From NCBI GenBank assembly GCA_903840265.1, contig CAIMFH010000019.1:1-64000 (forward strand): a stretch of DNA of 64,000 nt. Reading direction: 5' to 3'. Made by a program: the position numbers and the translations under genes. Below are positions 1 to 7,777 of the stretch, piece after piece (the first letter of the stretch is position 1; each line of letters starts with the position of its first letter). The notes beneath the pieces are model-generated. The model was not told the DNA's origin, did no database searches, and was given only the letters and a program-made list of their open reading frames with translations. This DNA comes from an uncultured Schlesneria sp. (GTDB lineage Bacteria; Planctomycetota; Planctomycetia; Planctomycetales; Planctomycetaceae).

Positions 1-57
1 CGCACACTCGCATTCGGGATCCGCGATCACAGTGGACTCGACCAGCAGCGGTGACAA

Positions 58-141
58 GCCCAGGTGGCGGAACTGGCAGACGCGCTAGGTTCAGGACCTA
101 GTGCCTTAACAGGCGTGCAGGTTCGATTCCTGTCCTGGGCA
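58..141 (+). tRNA. tRNA-Leu (anticodon CAG)
   Basis: Full cloverleaf is visible. The acceptor stem GCCCAGG (58-64) pairs with CCTGGGC (134-140), A141 is the discriminator, and the T-loop GTTCGATTCC is canonical. The anticodon stem CTAGG/CCTAG (85-89 and 97-101) encloses loop TTCAGGA, giving anticodon CAG at 92-94. A long variable arm (TGCC..GGCG) marks a class II tRNA, as expected for leucine. The 3' CCA is not encoded; the sequence continues TCA. A strong terminator follows within 10 bases, so it is probably a single-gene transcript. Confidence 0.96.
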
Positions 142-149
142 TCAGTTGA

Positions 150-186
150 AAAAAGGACTTGGAGCGATTTGCTCCAAGTCCTTTTT
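150..186 (+). terminator. Rho-independent terminator of tRNA-Leu
   Basis: A perfect 16-bp stem (150-165 with 171-186) closes a GATTT loop and ends in five T. It lies 9 bases after the tRNA. The AT ends make it usable from either strand. The following bases 187-419 hold no gene I can support. Confidence 0.88.
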
Positions 187-419
187 CTTTTCCATGTCTT
201 CTCGAAGGCGGTAGCCGTCGGTTCAGTTTGATTGCCTTGCTGGCGGGGCTGGTCTTGGCGGGGCGAGTACGACGAAGATCACGATGCCGTCGCCGCCAGG
301 GTTGCCGGTTTTCCTCAAAAAAGTGGATGTTTTGTGACAGATCACGATCTCGAATGATGCCGTCTCTGAAAAACGCTCCAACCCTGCGCACTCCGCCAGG
401 CAGCGACTGGAACTAAGTG

Positions 420-1487
420 TTAGCCGGGGCCTTTGTCGGCCTCTCCCAGCCATTCCGGATTTTTGGCGGTCCCGTCGAATCCGTTGGTGGTTTTGAAGCC
501 TTCGAACCGTCCCTCGGCAGCGGCACCGGCGGTTCGGGCCAGCAGGTCGGCAGACTCAGTTTCCGTCAGTGGTTTGAAATTCTTGACCAGGTCCAAGTCC
601 TGCTGAAGGATCTTCATGCTGTCGATGCCCGTGATGACAGTCGACGTTGGCAAGCTCATCGCATAGCGGAGGCATTCAATGGCGGTCGCCGTCTTGCTCT
701 TGAGGATCAGTCCATCTCCCATCGACTTCATTCCCAAGACGCCGATGCCCTGCTCGATCAGTTCGGGCAAGACCTGTTTTTCGAAGCTACGGAAGTGGGC
801 GTCCATCACGTTGAGCGGCATCTGCACTGCGTCGAAACGGAAGTGGTGTGTGGCTGCGACTTGAACCATCCTCAGATGGACCATGGGATCCTTGTGGCCG
901 GTGAAGCCGATGAATCGGATTTTCCCCGCTTTCTGAGCGGCGATGACTGCTTCATGAGCGCCACCTTCGGCGAAGGTGCGATCGGGATCCTCGAGTCGAA
1001 TGATCTCGTGATACTGAATCAGGTCGATCATGTCGGTCTGAAGGCGTTTCAGTGATTGATCGATCTGTTCGGTCGCGGCCTTCTTGGTCCGGCCATCGAT
1101 CTTGGTCATCAGCAAGACTTTCTTGCGGTACCCGTCCTGCAGGGCATGACCCATCCGAACCTCGCTGCCACCGTCGTGATAGTCCCAGCAGTTGTCCATA
1201 AAATTGATGCCGGCGTCGATGGCGGCGCGAACGATTTCGATGCTCTCTTTCTCTTCTTTCTGACGGCCTATGTGGTGGCCTCCCAAACCGATGATTGACA
1301 CCTCTTCGCCTGTTTTTCCGAGCGGGCGGAAGCGCATGTCACCTCGTTGAGTTTCTTTCGTCCGTTCGAACGACCGTGGCTCGTTGACCTTTTCAGAGCT
1401 TGGCGGCTGTGCTGCCATTGCTGAGCCAGCGGCCAGAGGAATCGCGGCGGCAACCTGGAGCGATTCGAGAAATTCGCGTCGTTTCAT
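420..1487 (-). CDS. Tat-exported aldo/keto reductase
   Basis: A 355-residue NAD(P)H-dependent aldo/keto reductase. The N-terminus MKRREFLESLQ followed by an Ala-rich hydrophobic stretch ending near AMAA is a Tat-type signal, so the enzyme probably acts outside the cytoplasm. The TIM-barrel starts near residue 50 with RFRPLGKTGEEVSIIGLGG. The AKR catalytic set can be placed: Asp in FMDNCWDYHDGG, the following Tyr, Lys in LLMTKIDG, and His in DLIQYHE. The C-terminal cofactor region includes GVLGMKSMGDG and STVITGIDSM. Planctomycetes carry many such Tat-exported AKRs; the substrate is unknown. It reads alone, away from the tRNA. Confidence 0.9.
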   Translation of the reverse strand: MKRREFLESLQVAAAIPLAAGSAMAAQPPSSEKVNEPRSFERTKETQRGDMRFRPLGKTGEEVSIIGLGGHHIGRQKEEKESIEIVRAAIDAGINFMDNCWDYHDGGSEVRMGHALQDGYRKKVLLMTKIDGRTKKAATEQIDQSLKRLQTDMIDLIQYHEIIRLEDPDRTFAEGGAHEAVIAAQKAGKIRFIGFTGHKDPMVHLRMVQVAATHHFRFDAVQMPLNVMDAHFRSFEKQVLPELIEQGIGVLGMKSMGDGLILKSKTATAIECLRYAMSLPTSTVITGIDSMKILQQDLDLVKNFKPLTETESADLLARTAGAAAEGRFEGFKTTNGFDGTAKNPEWLGEADKGPG

Positions 1488-1596
1488 GATTTGCCCGCTT
1501 TCGGTTGTGCATCAATCTGTCGCCAGCACATCAACGATGCGTTTAGAAGACTTCACGATACCCTACAAGATGATCGCGAAAGTGTCTGACTGCGCG

Positions 1597-1626
1597 AAAA
1601 AACCACCGAGGTTATCGGTGGTTTTT
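1597..1626 (-). terminator. Terminator after the 53-aa protein gene
   Basis: ACCACCGA (1602-1609) pairs with TCGGTGGT (1615-1622) across a five-base loop, flanked by an A-run and a T-run. Read on the minus strand it gives a GC stem followed by T residues, 18 bases beyond the stop of the small gene at 1644. It may work in both directions. Confidence 0.8.
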
Positions 1627-1643
1627 CACGATGGTTGAACGTG

Positions 1644-1805
1644 TTACTTGCCAGCGTCTTTAATCTTCTGGCCTGCGTTTTTGACGGCATCACCCGTCTT
1701 CTGAGCGGCTGATGAGGCCGCGGCGGCGGCTTTGTCTGTGGCGTTCTTGGTGGCGGTCGCAGCCTTATCAACGGCCCCTTTTACGTTTTTCGCGATGTCA
1801 GTCAT
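1644..1805 (-). CDS. 53-aa Ala/Lys-rich LEA-like or CsbD-like small protein
   Basis: Starts MTDIAKNVKGAV and ends KIKDAGK (53 residues). It is almost only Ala, Lys, Asp, Thr, Asn and Gln, with 11-residue-like periodicity (AxxKTGDAVKNAGQKI), the composition of LEA-like amphipathic stress proteins. No signal peptide or hydrophobic core. AAGGA stands 8 bases before the ATG and a Rho-independent terminator follows the stop, so it looks like a complete monocistronic gene. A stress or desiccation role is inference from composition only. Confidence 0.72.
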   Translation of the reverse strand: MTDIAKNVKGAVDKAATATKNATDKAAAAASSAAQKTGDAVKNAGQKIKDAGK

Positions 1806-1988
1806 TTCATCGATCCTTGAAAGTGGAAAGTCACGGTCGCACGCTGGATGAAACGCATTTCACGTACCAGAACGAGATGGATCGTGACGGGTTTTTGGAA
1901 TGCAAGGTTGGCTGACATGGTGGACAAAAAGTAACGATGTCACCTGCGACAGCGGGCGAGAGTCGCGATACGGCGGGAATTGACTCGG

Positions 1989-2117
1989 TCGTTTAACCGC
2001 ACGGGCAACGCCCTGCGCGTGATGGCGGGTGAAGTCGGAACAGCTCCCCACGGGCCGATGGGAAAACTTCGTCCTACTCCAAATTACGCGCAGGGCGTTG
2101 CCCGTGCGGTTAAACGA
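1989..2117. repeat. 129-bp element with 32-bp perfect inverted repeats
   Basis: Bases 1989-2020 are the exact reverse complement of 2086-2117, separated by 65 bases. The arms read TCGTTTAACCGCACGGGCAA and onward, and contain a GC core able to form a very stable cruciform or RNA hairpin. No target-site duplication is evident and no transposase is nearby. A small non-autonomous element (MITE-like) or a dispersed planctomycete palindrome are both possible. The rest of the gene-free stretch 1806-2206 shows nothing else I can support. Confidence 0.8.
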
Positions 2118-2206
2118 AGAGATGCTGCAACATTGCGCTGCAAACTCTCGCCGAATAAGGCGATTAACTTGACCCATAGTCGCTGGCGGTTCAAAGTAGG
2201 GGTGCA

Positions 2207-2632
2207 TTGATCGGTCGACCGTTGTTCATGGCGGGCAAGATAACTGGACATCAGGGCATTTCCATGTGGCCTCCTCATTTCCGTGCGTTCGTTGAGCAAC
2301 ACCAGTTGGCTGGCGTGGAGGTGCAGATTCCACAGAGTGACGACCTCTCGGGACTCGGCGCTTTGATGGAACTTTACGACGAGGCTGCGGCCACCGAGGA
2401 GGCCTGCGAGTTCTACCCGGGCCTGATCGTGAAGGAGGACGGATTTGTGCCGATCGGCCAGGACTTGACCGGCAGCGGCGATCCCTATTTCATCAACACC
2501 CGGGACGATTCTGCCGGCCCCGTGTACCGAATCTATCACGACTCGGTGGCGGACCGCTCCTACAACTCAGCCGACGCGATTGTCACCGTTCTGGCGTCCT
2601 ACGAAAAACTTCTGAGCTACATCGGCACCTAG
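2207..2632 (+). CDS. SMI1/KNR4 (SUKH)-like protein
   Basis: 141 residues. The central block FYPGLIVKEDGFVPIGQDL, then GDPYFINTRD and PVYRIYHD, has the look of the SMI1/KNR4 (SUKH) fold, whose bacterial members are often immunity proteins of contact-dependent toxins. Planctomycetes also carry many such genes without a toxin partner. I chose the TTG at 2207 because AGTAGGGG precedes it; an ATG at 2228 has no ribosome binding site. No toxin gene is adjacent, so an immunity role is unproven. Confidence 0.6.
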   Translation: MIGRPLFMAGKITGHQGISMWPPHFRAFVEQHQLAGVEVQIPQSDDLSGLGALMELYDEAAATEEACEFYPGLIVKEDGFVPIGQDLTGSGDPYFINTRDDSAGPVYRIYHDSVADRSYNSADAIVTVLASYEKLLSYIGT

Positions 2633-2702
2633 TCACGCGTGGAAGCGGACCGCAACCGAAAGCCTGTCACGTCAAGTCTCATTGGTAGAGAAGAGATGAC
2701 GC

Positions 2703-3089
2703 ATGCATCCGTTTGTTGAGACCGTTAGCATCGCTGGGGGCGTTGCGGCCGCAATCGTCTCGGCCATCGTTATTCTGACGCTCTTTTACAGAGGAATCGC
2801 CTGGCTGGGAGGCGGTACAAAACCAGAGACGATTGCTGTACAAGGCGTCTTGAAAAAGGGGACGCTGGCGACCGTTCATGTCGCTGGTAAGAAGACATTC
2901 GAGCGCGTGAGATTCATCGGCTTCACAAATTCTGAAACGATGAAGACTCACCTGCCCTATTAATTGAACGGCATGGTGATACTGGAGGATGAAGCGAGAG
3001 TTCGCTATTTGATTCGCTCGCGAGACATTCAGATGATTGTTGTGCCGCCGGAGAGCGAGCGCGATTCTTCGACTGATTTCGCGCAGTAG
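2703..3089 (+). pseudogene. Small membrane-protein gene interrupted by an in-frame TAA
   Basis: The reading frame from ATG 2703 encodes a single transmembrane helix (residues about 8-28) and a soluble domain rich in GKKTFERVRFIGFT. It meets TAA at 2961-2963, but continues in the same frame for 41 sensible codons (LNGMVILEDEARVRYL and onward, ending DFAQ) to TAG at 3087. Without the stop the protein would be 128 residues. One G-to-T change (GAA to TAA) would explain it. No frameshift is seen, so the inactivation is recent, or the product is naturally truncated, or there is readthrough. Family not recognised. Confidence 0.6.
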
Positions 3090-3142
3090 TCCGTCGTTCA
3101 TCGCAGGCGCTTGAATCGTTCCCGGTTGCTGGAAGTCGTCGA

Positions 3143-4042
3143 ATGAAATGGGTCTTAACAAGCTTGCCGTTGGTGGTTGTAGGATGCAGCTTCATTTTCC
3201 TTGATGTTGCTGACCTTCCCGGCAGGAACGTGAGCACCGGATGGATATTTGTTCTTGGAGTGATGTATCTCTCCGCGTCAGTGTGCGCAATGTCCTCTAA
3301 TTGGCTGGCAAGACGAGTCGCAGTCGTGGCCTGGTGTCCACTGCTGCTGGGCTTTCCAGTCATGACAATCGTCGGAATCTTCACCATCCGGCGTCTTCTT
3401 GCTGATCCAGGGCGGGACGCGGTAATTCGCGCACAAGTCAATGCGATGTCTCCGTTGGAGGTTCGACAACTGATCGAGGCCAGAGCCAGTGCCGAATTAG
3501 ACATTCCCGGAGATCAATTCAACGTGCCGATGGAACGGGAGCTGATGGTGGCTCCCGTGGCGATCAACAATTTCCTCGATGACTTGCACATTGACTACGG
3601 ATTCCCTGTGTCCAGTGATGACCGAAAACGCGACTTTTCTGTGAATGACATCGCGGAACTCGTCTGTTCGCGAATTGTGAAGGCTGGTGTCACAACGCAA
3701 CCGACCGTGACCTATGTTTTCGCGACCGATGACGGCTCGCTGGACTCATTTCAAACTCAGGCGGAAGCAATTGCCTCCGCGGAAGGCGTCGACGTCGAAG
3801 ACGGCGTTTATCGTTTCTTCGCGGAGAACGGTGCAGAACTGCTGCCTGTTTTCACTACGCCGAATAAAAGAGGGAGTTTCACCGTGCCCTCCGGTACCTA
3901 CGTCTTGGTTCCTTCGTCAGATACTTCCACTGTCTTACCTGGGCTCGTTTCCCAAATCCGTTCGTATGAGGGCCTCATCAAGTCGCAGTTGGAACTACTG
4001 GCTACGTTGGGGGCTCATCAGGCACCAGTGTCGTCAAACTAA
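3143..4042 (+). CDS. Hypothetical membrane protein with cytoplasmic domain
   Basis: 299 residues. Three hydrophobic stretches lie in the first 85 residues (around 3-20, 31-50 and 60-82), followed by a basic turn TIRRLLADPGR. A soluble region of about 200 residues follows. Its second half (TYVFATDDGSLDSFQTQAEA, then EDGVYRFFAENGAEL) looks like a compact alpha+beta domain. GGAAG-like sequence precedes the ATG. I do not recognise the family. It sits among small accessory genes on the same strand, 31 bases before the next start. Confidence 0.6.
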   Translation: MKWVLTSLPLVVVGCSFIFLDVADLPGRNVSTGWIFVLGVMYLSASVCAMSSNWLARRVAVVAWCPLLLGFPVMTIVGIFTIRRLLADPGRDAVIRAQVNAMSPLEVRQLIEARASAELDIPGDQFNVPMERELMVAPVAINNFLDDLHIDYGFPVSSDDRKRDFSVNDIAELVCSRIVKAGVTTQPTVTYVFATDDGSLDSFQTQAEAIASAEGVDVEDGVYRFFAENGAELLPVFTTPNKRGSFTVPSGTYVLVPSSDTSTVLPGLVSQIRSYEGLIKSQLELLATLGAHQAPVSSN

Positions 4043-4073
4043 GTGTTTCAGTCGATTTCCATTCGAGACTTCC

Positions 4074-4355
4074 ATGAACTCCGACGGCAATGTTTTGACG
4101 AACGCCCAGCGCCAAAAGCTGTGTGAGATGATGAGTGAGGCGTTGTCAGAATTGCGCATGTTAGGATGGGCCGGCAAATCGGAGCTGGCTGGAGATTTGG
4201 CGGATGCGTTTCACAACCTGCCAATCGGCATCTGGCGAGATGACTTCAGCTTGTCATTTTTTCGCAATTCTTTCGTCGGAGCTTACCGGCGAAAGTATCC
4301 ACACACGCGCGATTATGCGGCAATGGTGGGCGAGATCATTGCGATGGAAGATTGA
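4074..4355 (+). CDS. Hypothetical 93-aa protein
   Basis: Starts MNSDGNVLTNAQRQKL. Predicted mostly helical and soluble, with LRMLGWAGKSELAGDLADAF and a basic C-terminal part ending EIIAMED. The ATG at 4074 follows the preceding membrane gene by 31 bases on the same strand, suggesting one transcript. Family not recognised. The size and setting would suit a small accessory or immunity-type protein, but nothing in the sequence proves that. Confidence 0.5.
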   Translation: MNSDGNVLTNAQRQKLCEMMSEALSELRMLGWAGKSELAGDLADAFHNLPIGIWRDDFSLSFFRNSFVGAYRRKYPHTRDYAAMVGEIIAMED

Positions 4356-4360
4356 ACTGC

Positions 4361-4446
4361 CGGCCCTTCAGGCCTCAAGAGATTATAAGGGTGATCGGTT
4401 CCAGGGCCTTCGACCCTGGCTAAGTGAACTGCCGGTCCTTTGGACC
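4361..4446. repeat. Cluster of three short GC hairpins
   Basis: Three stem-loops in 86 bases: GGCC/GGCC (4362-4374), CCAGGG/CCCTGG (4401-4419) and GGTCC/GGACC (4434-4446). The first and last are embedded in near-identical contexts, GAACTGCCGGCCCTTCAGG and GAACTGCCGGTCCTTTGG, so the unit seems duplicated with compensatory changes that keep the stem. May act as a terminator-like or mRNA-stabilising element between the 93-aa gene and the zinc-ribbon peptide. Confidence 0.55.
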
Positions 4447-4496
4447 TGAAAACAGACAGATCCGTGACCGGGGCTCTGTTGCAAACCAGGTTCGCA

Positions 4497-4583
4497 ATGG
4501 CTGAGCTTGATATCGCACAGTGCGATCACTGCGGAACTCGGGTGATTGCGAATCCAGATGGCATGTGCTCCGCTTGCAAGTGA
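4497..4583 (+). CDS. 28-aa zinc-ribbon peptide
   Basis: MAELDIAQCDHCGTRVIANP ends CSACK. Two CxxC knuckles (CDHC and CSAC) separated by 12 residues make a minimal zinc ribbon covering the whole peptide. AGG stands 6 bases upstream. The next gene (4605) starts 21 bases later with a strong ribosome binding site, so the two may be co-transcribed. It could instead be the surviving end of a longer decayed gene; the frame is open upstream to a stop near 4424. Confidence 0.45.
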   Translation: MAELDIAQCDHCGTRVIANPDGMCSACK

Positions 4584-4604
4584 TCTGCACGTGAGGAGGC
4601 GTTG

Positions 4605-4997
4605 ATGAAGAAGGCGGTTCCCGCTGAATCACCCGATGCGTACGTTGCGGCCCTCACAGGTTGGCAGAAATCCCTCGTTGAGATCCTGCGGCGGCACACT
4701 CTGGCTGCGGGAGAGCTTGAGGAGAAGATTAGGTGGGGGCACTTGGTCTATTTCTTTAACGGTCCCGTGCTGCTGATTCGTGCGGAAGAGAGTCGAGTGT
4801 TGTTTGGCTTTTGGCGCGGCAAGCGGTTGCAGGAACTTGATGAGCGGCTAAAGCCTGGTGGGAAGTACGAAATGGCGAATATGGTGCTTGTCGAAAATGA
4901 TCAGATCAGTCCTGCTGTGATCAAGAAATTGGTGAGGGCTGCGATCAAGCTGAACGATGAGTTCGGAGATCCGACGGCGGCAGCCCAGTCTCCGTAG
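4605..4997 (+). CDS. DUF1801 (YdhG-like) protein
   Basis: About 130 residues of the YdhG/DUF1801 fold. Features are DAYVAALTGWQKSLVEILRR near the N-terminus, EEKIRWGHLVYFFNGPVLLI in the middle, and GGKYEMANMVL followed by a helical VIKKLVRAAIKLNDEF tail. Members are small cytosolic proteins of unknown biochemical role, one relative being an intracellular iron chaperone-like fold. GAGGAGG lies 5 bases before ATG 4605, a strong site that fixes the start. Function here is unknown. Confidence 0.75.
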   Translation: MKKAVPAESPDAYVAALTGWQKSLVEILRRHTLAAGELEEKIRWGHLVYFFNGPVLLIRAEESRVLFGFWRGKRLQELDERLKPGGKYEMANMVLVENDQISPAVIKKLVRAAIKLNDEFGDPTAAAQSP

Positions 4998-5170
4998 GCG
5001 AGCTCCTCGAATTTTCAGGCAAAGGCGGCACCCCGTTGGCGTGGTGATTGCTTGGCGAACCTGTCAGTTCTAGAATCGATAGCGTCAGGCGGAATCGGGT
5101 TGCTTCGTTTTGCGGTCGTCGAATTCGCCTGTCCTTTGGATTTCTGGCATCGTGAGTGGGCGAGTTGACT

Positions 5171-5653
5171 ATGGATTTTGATCAGCGGTTAGAACGTGCC
5201 ATCGAACGTGGGCAGCGGCAGCGTTCTGCTGACGATCGTCAACGCGCCGAGCGGGCGATGACGGAAGATGAGTGTAAGAACTTGCACTCGAAGACTCGGT
5301 TGGATCTGTCCGAGCATATTGAGGCCTGTCTGAAGAAGCTGCCTGAGTATTTTCCCGGCTTCGACTTTGAGTCAGTCGTCGACACGGATGGCTGGGGTGC
5401 GAAGATTTCTCGCGATGACGTCGCTCAGGGAGCCGGCAAGCTAACGCGGCTTTACAGTCGGCTGGAACTAGTGATTCGACCTTATTCGGCCAGTCACATC
5501 GTGGAGCTGATCGCTCGCGGTGCGATTCGGAATAAGGAAGTCCTGAGCCGTTCGCACTTCCAGATGCTCGCCCAGCTTGATCTGGAAGCGTTCCGGGAGC
5601 TGATCGATCAGTGGGTTCTGGAATACGCTGAAAAGTTTTCGGCTCGTGTGTGA
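5171..5653 (+). CDS. Hypothetical cytosolic protein, 160 aa
   Basis: Starts MDFDQRLERAIERGQRQRSA. Highly charged helical N-terminus, then LDLSEHIEACLKKLPEYFPG, FESVVDTDGWGAKISRDD and a helical C-terminus (FRELIDQWVLEYAEKF). No signal or membrane segment. I recognise no characterised family. ATG 5171 is chosen; a GTG 15 bases upstream is the alternative. The 173 bases before it hold no gene. Confidence 0.6.
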   Translation: MDFDQRLERAIERGQRQRSADDRQRAERAMTEDECKNLHSKTRLDLSEHIEACLKKLPEYFPGFDFESVVDTDGWGAKISRDDVAQGAGKLTRLYSRLELVIRPYSASHIVELIARGAIRNKEVLSRSHFQMLAQLDLEAFRELIDQWVLEYAEKFSARV

Positions 5654-5804
5654 CCGCAGCGATGTTGATCGAGTGCAACGAGACTTAGCGGCTCGGTGGG
5701 AGCCTCGCCCTCCCAAAGAGGATCCTGCCACGACGAGCCCTTCGGTTTGGTTGCGAACTTATTGAGATAGGGATGCAGATCGCGTCCGCTAGAGGGTTTC
5801 CAAG

Positions 5805-6449
5805 ATGAGCCGTCACGAAAGCTTGCAGCGTGTTCTGGATCGGGGCCTGGTTGCGATTATTCGGGCGTCGTCGAGTACTCAGCTGGTCAACGTCGCGCGA
5901 GCCCTGTATGAGGGTGGCGTCGATGTGATCGAGGTGACGTTCACCACGCCGGGCGTTGTGGAAGTGATCTCTGCGGTGAAGAAGGACCTGGGGAATAAGG
6001 TGCTGTTGGGAGCGGGAACGGTGCTCGATCCGGAGACGGCTCGGACGGCGATCCTGGCGGGGGCCGAGTTTCTGGTGTCGCCCACGGTGAACCTGGACGT
6101 GATCAAGCTGGCCTTGCGCTACGACAAGGGGATCATGCCAGGGGCTTATACTCCGACCGAAGTGTTAACGGCGTGGGAAGCGGGAGCGGACATTGTGAAG
6201 CTGTTCCCGGCTGATATCGGCGGGCCGGCGTATTTGAAGGCGCTGAAGGGGCCCCTGCCTCAGGTTCGCATCATGCCGACAGGGGGCGTGAACTTGCAGA
6301 CGCTGAAAGAGTTTGTCAAAGCGGGTGCTTGCGCGGTTGGCTTGGGCGGACAACTGGTCGAGAAAGAAGCCGTGGAACGGGGCGACTTCGCTCGGATCAC
6401 ATCGCTGGCCAGCCAGTACGTCGAGCTGATGAAGCAGGCGCGTGCGTAA
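5805..6449 (+). CDS. eda: 2-dehydro-3-deoxyphosphogluconate / 4-hydroxy-2-oxoglutarate aldolase
   Basis: A 214-residue class I KDPG/KHG aldolase, full length for the family. It splits KDPG to pyruvate and glyceraldehyde 3-phosphate (Entner-Doudoroff pathway) or 4-hydroxy-2-oxoglutarate. Marks along the TIM barrel are VAIIRASS, EVTFTTPG with the catalytic Glu, GAGTVLDPETA, FLVSPTVN, the Schiff-base Lys in IVKLFPAD, and the phosphate-binding MPTGGVN near the C-terminus. It reads alone; the convergent neighbour is a DUF1080 gene. Bases 6450-6725 hold no supported gene. Confidence 0.93.
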   Translation: MSRHESLQRVLDRGLVAIIRASSSTQLVNVARALYEGGVDVIEVTFTTPGVVEVISAVKKDLGNKVLLGAGTVLDPETARTAILAGAEFLVSPTVNLDVIKLALRYDKGIMPGAYTPTEVLTAWEAGADIVKLFPADIGGPAYLKALKGPLPQVRIMPTGGVNLQTLKEFVKAGACAVGLGGQLVEKEAVERGDFARITSLASQYVELMKQARA

Positions 6450-6725
6450 GCCGACGTGGTTTGCGGCTGAGCAAAAGGGCAACGACCTCCGTGTCCCGCA
6501 GGCGCTCCGTCGGCTTGCATGGCACGGTGAAGAAGATCGGTCGCGGATGGCGGAAAGTTGCCGTTTTCGCCGATTGGTTGCTGCGAAGAAGGCGAGCTGA
6601 GTCGACTTGCGCGATCGGATCGGTTGTGAGGGCTGCTCACCAAGGCGCCGTACGAAAAACGAAGCAGCCGAAGCGACCTTTGGCGTCACCCCGGCTGTTC
6701 AAGCTGTTCGACTCAATCACTCGGT

Positions 6726-7691
6726 CTACTTCTTCACCAGCCAGATATTGCGGTAGCGCACTGGATCGCCGTGATCCTGCAGGAAGAGGCCGCCTGGTTT
6801 TTCGTCGTTGCGGGAACCTCCGGGCGTGACCTTTAAGTCGAGTTGATCCTGAACCACAACTCCGTTGTGCTTCATGGTCACTTTAGCAGGAGCGGTCACT
6901 TTGCCGTCGGTGTCAAACTTGGCGCAGGTGAATTCCACATCGTAGGTCTGCCAGCTGAGCGGAGGGAAGCACATGTTGACCTTGGGCTTGGATTGCGTGT
7001 AGACGCCGCCGCTCTCGTTGTTTTCGCCTTCGAGTCCGAAGGAATCGAGAATCTGGCATTCGTACTGGTCGCCCAGGTACATGCCACTGTTACCGCGGCC
7101 TTGACCGCGTGCGTTGGGCATGAATGGAGTGCGGAACTCCAGGTGCAGCGTGTAGTTTTCGAAGACATCTTTCGTGCGAGTGCCGACGCCCATCAGCTTG
7201 TCCGCTTCCAGCTTGCCTGGGTTCCACTTGTCGACGTTGGTTCCGTCGAACAGGACGATCGCTCCCTCGGGTGGTTTGGCACCTAGGGTCGGCGATTTGC
7301 GATCGACTTTCTTCAGATCGCCCGCAGTGCTTCCCTGCGACAGCTTCAACGTGTTGGTGGAGATGACAGCCTTGTAGTCACCACCCGACAGCGTTGTGGA
7401 GCCGTCTTTGCTTTCGCCTGAGAGCTTGTGCTTGGTCTTCTTGTCGGCATCCCAGCCGTCACCAGGAAGTCCGCCTGGATAGACGACAGCATCGAACTTG
7501 CCACCGCCCAAGGCGATAACCTGAACGCCGACCGCGTGATCGCCAAACTTGCCGGTGTATTCGCCTTGAACCAGGAAGTCGGGCCCTGCTTCGGTGGCGT
7601 CGAGGAACGCTTTCTTGTCTTGAGCACCCACGGTCACCGACATCGCCAGCAGACAGGCTGCGGCCAGAAACGAATTCAATTTCAACTTCAC
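6726..7691 (-). CDS. Secreted 3-keto-disaccharide hydrolase (DUF1080) protein
   Basis: 321 residues from GTG 7691, chosen because AGGAG stands 8 bases upstream and a good signal peptide follows (MKLKLNSFLAAACLLAMSVT, cut near VGA-QD). An N-terminal domain of about 115 residues precedes a DUF1080 / 3-keto-disaccharide hydrolase domain from about residue 143 (AIVLFDGTNVDKW) to the end, with NSGMYLGDQYECQILDS and the typical closing FLQDHGDPVRYRNIWL. The family is a laminin-G-like fold greatly expanded in planctomycetes and linked to glycan breakdown outside the cytoplasm. The flavoprotein gene lies 86 bases upstream on the same strand. Confidence 0.9.
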   Translation of the reverse strand: MKLKLNSFLAAACLLAMSVTVGAQDKKAFLDATEAGPDFLVQGEYTGKFGDHAVGVQVIALGGGKFDAVVYPGGLPGDGWDADKKTKHKLSGESKDGSTTLSGGDYKAVISTNTLKLSQGSTAGDLKKVDRKSPTLGAKPPEGAIVLFDGTNVDKWNPGKLEADKLMGVGTRTKDVFENYTLHLEFRTPFMPNARGQGRGNSGMYLGDQYECQILDSFGLEGENNESGGVYTQSKPKVNMCFPPLSWQTYDVEFTCAKFDTDGKVTAPAKVTMKHNGVVVQDQLDLKVTPGGSRNDEKPGGLFLQDHGDPVRYRNIWLVKK

Positions 7692-7777
7692 GTTGCCTAC
7701 TCCTGTTGAAGAAACAAACATCCTTTGATGCACGCACAAAGTAACAACAGCCGATGCGATGCAGCAACCGAACGGTC

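Noticed and set aside
98-453. Short open frames over and after the tRNA terminator
   Set aside because: They overlap the tRNA or hairpin and have no ribosome binding site or recognisable protein.
1980-2210. Open frames crossing the 32-bp inverted repeat
   Set aside because: They depend on the palindrome reading open by chance and carry no start signals or family resemblance.
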